NCBI GenBank assembly: GCA_024760905.1
Contig: CM045731.1
Coordinates: 22,795,001 to 22,859,000, forward strand
Length of the DNA stretch: 64,000 nucleotides
Direction: 5' to 3'
DNA from: Plotosus lineatus
Taxonomy: Eukaryota > Chordata > Actinopteri > Siluriformes > Plotosidae
Made by a program: the position numbers and the translations under genes. The number at the start of each line of letters is the position of its first letter. Position 1 is the first letter of the stretch. Shown here in pieces: positions 56,466-64,000 of the stretch. Below the pieces are notes generated by a model, which saw nothing but the letters and a program-made list of their open reading frames with translations, searched no databases and had not been told where the DNA came from.

Positions 56466-57065
56466 GTCCTTTAAAATACAGATCAATGTCCGTGGAACAT
56501 TCAGTAGCCAGAAGGAATAATAGAGGTGACAACAAACATCATTGTCTGACTCCTGTTTATTTCCACTGATTATCCAGATACCTTGGATTTTGAGGCCATT
56601 GGTCTTCATGTCTGCAGCAACCTGTGCTGTTTCCCCTGCTTTCTATATGGTCCTACCACTCTGTGTTCCAGAAATGATGGTAGTCGGCTGAGTGACTTCC
56701 AGATGTTTCTGAATTTTACCACCCTGTGTTCTTGGATCCTTCAACCGGAAACCCATCTTATCCCAGGACTGAGATGTTTGTTAAAACTTTTGTTGGTATT
56801 TTTGTAGCTATGGTTTATTTTACATGCCTGAAGTGCTGACCTTGCACACAATTCTCTTCTTTTTCATACACTGCTAGAGTGACAATGGCAGAGTTGTCAC
56901 CTGTTCTCGCGAGCGGTCTTGGCATGCATGCAAGTTTTGGCAATTATGTCAACATGCAATTAAAAAACAAAAACTGTCCTTGTGGCTGAAATTCCTCCGC
57001 AAGGCTCAGTGTGCAAGGACCTTTCAACACGACAATTGGTTTTAATTATTTGTGTTGTGTTATTT
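56466..57065. other. Spacer without recognised gene
   Basis: No gene or known repeat recognised. Confidence 0.5.
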
Positions 57066-59357
57066 TAAATGATGGAAATGGCTGTGGTGAATACTTTCTT
57101 CCAGAAGAGACAGGAGCATAGGGTGACTTAGAAAAGCGGAGGTAGGAGCACACAGGTAGACTACATCTTGTGTAGGCGATATAATTTGAAGGAAGTCGTG
57201 AGTGCAAAGTAGTAGTGGGTGAGAGTGTTGCCAATTAGCATAGGATGGTGGTGTGCAGGATGAAGGTGAAGGCAAAGGCAGAGCGGAAGACAAAGTGGTG
57301 GAAGCTGAAAAAGGAAGAGTGTTGTGTTGTCTTCATGGAGGAGTTGAAACAGGATTTGGGTAGTCAGGAAGTGCTTCCAGATGACTGGACAACCACAGCA
57401 AATGTGATCAGGGAGACAGGTAGGAGAGTACTTAGTGTGTCCTCTGGAAGGAAAGTAGATAAGGAGACTTGGTGGTGGAATGAGGAAGTGCAGGCGTGTG
57501 TACAAAGGAAGAGGTTAGCAAAGAAGAAGTGGGACATTGAGAGGACCGAAGAGAGTAAACAGGAGTACAGGGAGACACCGCATAAGGCGATGGTAGTGGT
57601 GTCAAAGTCCAAACAGAGGGCGTATGATGACTTGTATGCTCAGTTGGAAAGGAAAGAGGGAGAAAATGATTTATACAGGTTGGCACAGCAGAGAAATAGA
57701 GATGGGAAGGATGTGCAGCAAGTTAGAGTGATTAAGGATAGAGTGGGAAATGTATTGACTGATGACAGAAGTGTGCTGGGAAGACGGAAAGATTATTTTG
57801 AAGAGCTGATTAATGAGGAAAATGAGAAAGAAAAAAGAGTCGAAGGAGTGACCATTAAGGACCAGGAAGTAGCAAAGATTAGTAAGGGTGAAGTGAGGAG
57901 GGCATTGAAGAAGATGAAGAGTGAAAAGGCAGTTGGTCCTGATAACATACCGGTGGAGGTATGGAAGTGTCTAGGGGAGGTAGCAGTAGATTTTCTGACA
58001 AGAACATTCAACAAAGTCTTAGAAAGTAAGCAGATGCCTTTGGAATGGAGGAGAAATGTGCTTGTGCCCATTTTTAAGAACAAGGGAGACATGCAGAGTT
58101 GTGGCAACTACAGAGGGATAAAGTTGATGAGCCATACGATGAAGTTATGGGAAAGAATAGTGGAAGCTAGACTAAGAGCAGAGGTCAGCATTTGTGAACC
58201 ACAGTTTGGTTTCATGCCAAGAAAGAGCACCACAGATGCAGTGTGTGCTTTGAGGATGTTAATAGAGAAGCACAGAGAAGGTCAGAGGGAGCTGCATTAT
58301 GTCTTTGTGGATCTGGAGAAAGCATATGACGGGGTGCCGAGAGAGGAACTGTGATATTGCGTGAGGAAGTCTGGAGTGGCACAGAAGTATGTTAGAGTGG
58401 TGCAGGACATGTATGAGAGATGTAAGACAGTGGTGAGGTGTGCTGTCGGTGTGACAGAAGAGTTCAAGGTGGAGGTGGGACTGGTCTCAGCCCCTTCTTG
58501 TTTGCTATGGTGATGGACAGGCTGACAGACGAGGTTAACGAGGTTAGACAAGAATCTTTATGGACCATGATTTTTGCAGATCACATCGTGATCTGTCATG
58601 AGAGCAGAGAACAAGTGGAGGAAAATCTAGAGAGATGTAGGTATGCCCTGGAAAGGAGGGGAATGAAGGTTAGCCTCAGTAAGACAGAATACATGTGTGT
58701 GTGTATGACAAGGACCCAAGAGGAACGGTGAGGTTAAAGGCAGCAGAAATAAAGAAGGTGGAGGATTTTAAGTACTTAGGCTCAACAATCCAGAGCAATG
58801 GAGAGTGTGGAAAAGAGGTGAAGAAGCGCGTGCAGGCAGGTTGGAATGGATGGAGAAAAGTGTCCGGTGTGATGTGTGATAGGAAGGTATCGGCAAAAAT
58901 GAAAGGAAAAGTGTACAAGATGGTGATGAAGCCAGCGATGTTGTATGGTTTAGAAACAGTGGCCCTGGGGAAAAGACAGGAGTCAAGAGTTGGAGGTAGC
59001 AGAGATGAAAATGTTGAGGTTCTCTTTGGGAGTAACAAGGATGGATAGGATCAAGAATGAGTACAACATGGGACAGCACATGTAAGATGTTATGGAGACA
59101 AAGTCAGAGAGGCTAGATTGAGGTGGTTTGGACATGTACAGACGAGGGATAGTGAGTATATTGGTAGTAGGATGCTGAGGTTGGAACTACCAGGCAGAAG
59201 GCCCAGAGGAAGACCAAAGTGAAGATTTATGGATGTGGTGAAGGAGGACATGAAGGTCGTTGGAGCACGAGTAGAAGATGCAAAGGATAGGATGAGATGG
59301 AGACAGATCATTTGCTTTGGCGACCCCTGAAAGGAACAGCCGACAGGAAAAGAAGAA
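57066..59357 (+). mobile_element. RTE-type LINE copy H, 5'-truncated
   Basis: Starts within the endonuclease (M-E-M-A-V-V-N-T-F-F-Q-K). The 369-codon stretch 57245-58354 covers the linker and the RT fingers (G-P-D-N-I-P, Q-F-G-F-M-P-R-K-S-T-T, V-F-V-D-L-E-K-A-Y-D). After a stop, 58438-58731 carries the palm with F-A-D-H (second catalytic Asp changed to His). A 9-bp duplication (aacgaggtt, about 58532-58548) and a deletion in the H-Q-G-S-A motif are private changes. It ends 'gaaaagaagaac' next to foldback copy 5. Confidence 0.9.
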
Positions 59358-60785
59358 CAAGTAGGCCTTCGATATTCGTGGGGGTTCCGTTCCGGCCCGT
59401 CCCACGAATGAATATAATCCGCAAGTTCTGTACCCGGAAGTAAAACCCCTTGCATCATATTCCATGCACGAATGAGCAACCGCAAGTAAAATACTGTGTA
59501 CTCTTGCATGCGCTAAAATATGCTTCTTAAACACATTCTCAAGACAGTCTTCTCATGAATACGGTATTAATGTTGTAAAATGTAGTAATGATTAAGAAAA
59601 AAATTTGTTATATTTATTGATGATAAAATATAAACATTATACAGCATATGCTGTTGTAAAGCACTAGTATTCAAGTCTTTTGCAATTATTATTCAAGAAC
59701 AGTCCCCAAGTTAATATTTAGAATGTTTAACAAACGATACCAAAAGCATAAACTTTATTACGCGTCATGGCCTTTTACATTGAACAAGGCGGGAAGGGGC
59801 CAAACGATGATTTTGACGCTTAGGATCGCAATGGATGAAGGCCGTGGAGCTGGCTGGTGCATTCGCCTCGTCGGGTTTACTCTCCTCGAGCCATGTTTCA
59901 CAGAAACACAGCATGGAGCAGTCCTGTAGATCCCTCTGCACTGCAATCTGAGCATGAAGGCCATCCATCTTATTTCACAGGGACTGAATATTTTCAAGCA
60001 GTATGACCGGAAGTGCTAACCAAGCTCTGGAAACTCTGAGAACTCCGCCTGGGCTTATTGTTAGCTGGGGTGCAGCTAACATTGAGCTACCATAGCATAT
60101 TAGCTCAGGATAGGAGCCGAGCGTGTTCAGTTCTACACACCCGAAGACTTCGATCTCATATGTAGTTGAGTCGACCGGTCATAGACGAGCATAATGCAGA
60201 CCATGAACAAACAAAACAACAATTATAACGAACAAAGAAACAATTTCACTCTGAGAACTCCGCAACGTCGCCCTCTAGGCAGCGCCATTTTTGGAGACGT
60301 CACGTTCCATGCACAAGGACAAAAGGAAGCGTAATAAATTTTATCCTTTCGGTATCGTTTGTTAAACATGCTACAGAACATAGAATCTCATGTACAAACA
60401 TTTTAAACATTAACTGGGATACTGTACTGGAATAATAATTGAAAAAGACCTTAATACAACAGTTCAGAGGAAACTGTCGTTTCTTCAGGAGAAAGTCTTA
60501 TTTCTTCATAAGAGACATCCAGTGCTTTCTCTTTCTTAGCCAGGGAAGACGCACAGCGTTTGAGTGGCATCATAGAGCTTAACTGGTACTCAAAACACAT
60601 TAAAAAAAAAAGAGGCTCATTGACAACTTGTGCGCGAATGAGAAAAAAGGGGTGTTACAACATCTCAACCAATCAGTAGGCAGGAGGACAGCCATTGGCT
60701 GAATTTGAGTGACGTGTCAGTTGCTTGGCAGTCCACGAATACGCAAACCATGAGTGGAAAACTGCAATTAGTCAAAGGCCTCCAG
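59358..60785. mobile_element. Foldback pogo-like element, copy 5 (nearly complete)
   Basis: The left end reads AAGTAGGCCTTCGATATTCG and the right end ...CAAAGGCCTCCAG, followed by TA. Outer inverted arms (about 59640-59780 against 60310-60450) are kept. The inner left arm present in copy 1 (281-530) is deleted here, so the antisense LINE endonuclease piece (59770-60000) lies closer to the left arm. No transposase. Confidence 0.75.
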
Positions 60786-61045
60786 TAATCCGTTCCCGAA
60801 GTTTTGTCACCTGGATTTTTCGTAAGTTGAACCGCATTTCCATGTAAAACATGTGATTTATACTAAGGCCCTCAATACTACCCCCTAAACCCTTTAAAAA
60901 TGATTAAAGCATAGCTTTTAAGGCCTCCTTCTGCTTCAATATTGTCTCGATGGTAGACTGGCTTGGCCATATTCCTTTGCGATATCACGCAACCGCATGT
61001 TTATGCCATAAGCCCGCTTCTTCTTTTCACTTGCACCGGGAATCA

Positions 61046-61082
<37 letters not shown>

Positions 61083-61499
61083 ACCATGTCTTCTTTTCAG
61101 AGTTATAGTCTTTCAAATGTTTATGCAAGGTGAAAAGCCTGAGACAAAAACTCACGAAAGGACAGTAACTCTGTCCTTTCCACAAAAAGCGGCATGGGTA
61201 TTATGGAGATGCAGCTCCATAATAGCCAATGGAAAAGAGCCTCATCCTCCTCATCAATGGGAGGCCAGCGGGGCAGGATGTTGGGAGATAGCCAATGAGA
61301 GGCCAGCGGGGCGGGATGTTGGGAGATCAACATGGGAGAGCATGTTGGGAGAGCAACTCACGCAATGTTTGAATTTTTGAGAATTGAATTTTCCATAACG
61401 TTAATTTGTTTCATTTCCAGTGACAGAAATTTTAGGAAAATGCGTTTCGTAACCTGAATTTTTCATTTGTTGGGAATTTCGTAAGGTGAGGTTCTACTG
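60786..61499. mobile_element. Pogo-like family 2, copy b
   Basis: The right terminus ...GTAAGGTGAGGTTCTACTG ends at 61499, followed by TA. On the left it starts about 23 bp inside the family consensus (taatccgttcc), abutting foldback copy 5. A GT run lies at about 61049-61078. Confidence 0.7.
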
Positions 61500-61511
61500 T
61501 AATAGTTGGTC

Positions 61512-61853
61512 AGATTATTGCCAAACAGCATAGGATCGTGGTATGCAGGATGACGCTGATGTTGAGGAAGGTGAAGAAGGCAAAGGTAGAGCAGAAGACA
61601 AAGTAGTGGAAGCTGAAAAAAAGGAAGAGTGTCGGGTTGTCTTCAAGGAGGAGTTGAAACAGGCTTTGGGTGGACGGGAAGTGCTTCCAGATGACTGGAC
61701 AACTCCAGCTAATATGATCTGGAGACAGGTACTAGAGTACTTGGTGTGTCTTCTGGAAGGAACATAGATAAGGAGACTTGGTGGTGGAATGAGGAAGTGC
61801 AGAAGTGTGCAGGAAGAGGTTAGCTAAGAAGAAGTGGAACATTGAGAGGACCA
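61512..61853 (+). mobile_element. RTE LINE fragment I, internal part
   Basis: Plus-strand sequence equivalent to about 41215-41560 of copy D1 (Q-H-R to the linker W-W-W-N-E-E-V-Q), with small deletions. It breaks at 'gaggaccaca', where an inverted 5' part of the same LINE begins. Confidence 0.8.
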
Positions 61854-62270
61854 CAGCTTAAACCCTCCACCTAAGCTTCTATGCTTGCTACCTTTCCACC
61901 TGATCTCCTGAACTCTCAGTATGTCCACCTTCCTCCTCTACATCATGTCAGCCAGCTCTCTACCTTTTCTTGTCATAGTCCCTCCTCTCAGTCATAGACT
62001 CATGCCTTTTCTCTTCTCTCTCCGCTTACGGACACCCTTCTCGCCTCTCCTTTGACCAACAGTAGTCCAATTTCCACCAGCACCCTGTTGGTTAACAGCA
62101 CTGATGGCAGTCGTTGTTCACCTGGGCTTCGACCGATCTGGTATGGAATTCTTGTTTTTGATTCGCATGTTATATTTTGCATCGGTTTTACGCCGGATGC
62201 CCTTCCTGATGCAACCCTCTGTATTTATTTGGCCTTGGGACCGGCGTGGGGATGAACACTGACTTACCCC
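61854..62270 (-). mobile_element. RTE LINE fragment I, inverted 5' part
   Basis: Minus-strand sequence equivalent to the LINE 5' leader and endonuclease start (compare 21930-22330 in copy C), including 'cagcactgatggcagtcgttgtt' and the leader block near 62195. It is joined tail-in to the plus-strand internal piece, so it is an inverted rearrangement. Confidence 0.8.
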
Positions 62271-62830
62271 CCCATTCCATTTTTATGTACTTATTTAACT
62301 TTTTTTGTGAAATTTTATTAAAGTGTGATCCCTCACTTTTCAAGGTAAATTCCAAGACACCCCCAAGCGACCACCGAATTCTGTGAAGTTGGATCAACCC
62401 CTCTGACTGACGTATACATAAATGTACATGTGTATATAATATCCATTGGTACATATTCAACAATATAAATATTATAACACTTAAGCGTTGAAAAATAATG
62501 CATGAAATGCAAATAAAATATCTAAATACACACACATATTGACGTGCACGCGCGCGCGTGCCCACACACACAGATGCGCATACACACACTTGGATACACA
62601 CCTCACATAAAAATAGAAGTAGTTTTGAAGGGGTTTTGGGTAGGGTTTTTTTTGTATAATTTGCCTTGTTTTGTGGCACTTTCCTTAATTTGTTCCCTTA
62701 TTCTTCCTTAATGTCTTTACATTTTTTTTTTAAGTCGATGAATATTTAATTAAAAACAAAAAAAGTGATTCACTGTGAATTGAAGTGTGAAGTCGCGAGG
62801 GATCCCCGTATTTCCATTTCCTTTATCTTT
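62271..62830. other. Spacer, possible Tigger-like remnant
   Basis: No gene. 'gtgatccctcactttt' (about 62322) and 'gtcgcgagggatcccc' (about 62792, inverted sense) could be the two ends of a short Tigger-type element. A CA/CG-alternating run lies at about 62527-62590. Confidence 0.4.
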
Positions 62831-63165
62831 TAATGTAGATTCATTCATTTTCTGAACCACTTAATCTAATTTATGGTCATGGGGTGGCTGACACCCATCT
62901 CAGTCGACTCTGGGCAAGGGCAGAGGACACCCTGGACGGCTTACTATGCCATCACAGGGCAGAACCACGCTGAAGGTTATGCAGTCTACTCTTTACGAAA
63001 GTCAGCGCTGGTTCTTTTACATGCCTCACAGCATAGAAAGTGAAATATATGGCCGGCCTTTGATAACCCAGTTAGCTGCACTGGGGGACAGTGACAACCT
63101 TGTGGAGAGTGGGACTCAAGCCCCCAACCTTGGGATCAGTGATCTGACACCTTAACACAACATCA
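62831..63165 (-). mobile_element. Chimeric SINE: RTE-SINE head with V-SINE-like tail, copy 2
   Basis: Minus strand: a decayed tRNA-like head (B-box-like 'gcttgagtccc', about 63115), the RTE-SINE core ('ttatcaaaggc', 'cgtaaagagtag'), then after 'actgcataacc' (about 62977) the V-SINE-type tail (ggcttactatgccatcac and tttctgaaccacttaatc on the plus strand). Same junction as the copy at 48243-48570. Confidence 0.75.
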
Positions 63166-63301
63166 CCCATATGTTTTCATGTTATTTGAGTCATTTTCAA
63201 TGTTAAAGTGTTCTCACCAATATGGGTGACACATGGCTTCAAATTTGAAACACTGATTTGCAAAGTCGTCCATTCTTTCTTTTTTGGATTAATGACTCAT
63301 A

Positions 63302-64000
63302 CAGGTGGAAGTCATGACTATTGTTTTGTTGAAGCATGCATCCACACTGATACTTTGCAGATAAGAATGGATATGCTTGTATTAAGATATGCTTGAGTAC
63401 AGTGGTACCTCACTTTTCAAAATTAATCTGTTCCAGAAGTGGTTTCATAACCTGATTTTTTTCATAAGTTGAGTCACATTTTACATGTAAAAGGCCTGAT
63501 TCGTTCCAAGGCCCCCAATACTACCCCCTTAATCCTTTAAAAAACTTGTAAAAATATACCTTTTAAGGCTCCTTAATGCCTCAATATTGTACCGATGGGA
63601 GACTGGTTTGGCCATGTTCCTTTGCAATATCACTCAACCTCATGCCACGAGCCCGTTTCTTCTTTTCACTCGCATCAGGAATCACTTTCTTGGGGCCCAT
63701 GATGAATGACGAAAAATAAAGTTGCAAGGAACACACTCGAAAAACTCACGAAACAGCAGTAACTCTGTCCTTTACGCGTGTTAGAACTCCATGATAAACA
63801 ATGGGTCGAAGGCACACGAAAAGCATCATGTTTATTATGGAGACGCAGCTCCCTCCGAACCAATGGGAGGCCAGCGGGGTGGGGTGTTGGGCGATAGCCA
63901 TGGGGAGAGCAACTCGCGCATTGTCTGAATGTTTTTAGATGGCGCATTTTGTAACATCAATTTTTTCGTATCCAGTGGCTTAAATTTTAGGTCAATGCAT
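63302..64000. mobile_element. Pogo-like family 2, copy c, with shared flank
   Basis: The terminus CAGTGGTACCTCA starts at 63400 after TA, and the interior matches copies a and b up to the window end. The preceding 97 bp (63302-63398) match 23870-23957 before copy a. The right end lies outside the window. Confidence 0.7.

Overview
The window reads as a repeat-dense, accessory stretch of a teleost fish chromosome. The evidence is a near full-length Rex3 retrotransposon (a fish-typical RTE-clade LINE), finTRIM-like RING/B-box/coiled-coil/B30.2 genes with the classic 96-bp and 234-bp exons, a poly-C2H2 zinc-finger exon, tRNA-derived SINEs with RTE or L2-like tails, hAT, Tc1 and pogo/Tigger transposon remains, and long GT, AT and GAA microsatellites. 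I see no bacterial features, no rRNA and no convincing functional tRNA. The species cannot be fixed from the sequence alone.

Layout. 0-4.6 kb: a foldback pogo-like element, then a decayed Tigger transposase. 4.6-10.3 kb: TRIM gene T1 (minus strand; exons at 9313-9909, 6938-7033 and 6584-6817), whose intron 1 holds an RTE LINE and whose 3' end is cut off by another. 10.3-15.5 kb: an inverted pair of LTRs inside a pogo-like relic, a SINE, and a full-length Rex3 with 13-bp target-site duplications (TSDs) nested in a second foldback element. 15.6-18.2 kb: a hAT-like element plus a unit duplicated at 47.7-49.6 kb. 19.3-22.4 kb: a full-length RTE LINE with a TSD of about 20 bp. 23-25.7 kb: RTE fragments, a second pogo-like family, an inverted repeat and a Tc1 end. 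25.8-27 kb: a zinc-finger exon. 28-30.8 kb: a decayed retroviral-type pol. 30.8-34.2 kb: TRIM pseudogene T2 with all domains recognisable. 36.4-38.7 kb: a second LINE family. 40.3-45.4 kb: a solo LTR split by a tandem RTE dimer, then TRIM exon relic T3. 46-57 kb: other LINE fragments, hAT copies, SINEs, a minisatellite, hairpins and another copy of the second LINE family. 57-64 kb: more RTE and pogo-like copies and a chimeric SINE.

How it fits together. Host coding potential is limited to a decaying minus-strand TRIM cluster (T1, T2, T3) and the zinc-finger exon. Everything else is transposon, and no copy appears autonomous: every reverse transcriptase or transposase frame carries stops, shifts or lost catalytic residues. 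The strongest novelties are structural. They are an inverted LTR pair bounded by a single 5-bp duplication, a SINE whose body joins the 5' and 3' ends of the resident RTE LINE, a second SINE type with the same head but a different tail, an RTE dimer between one pair of TSDs, and minisatellites that multiply the splice donor of the TRIM coiled-coil exon.
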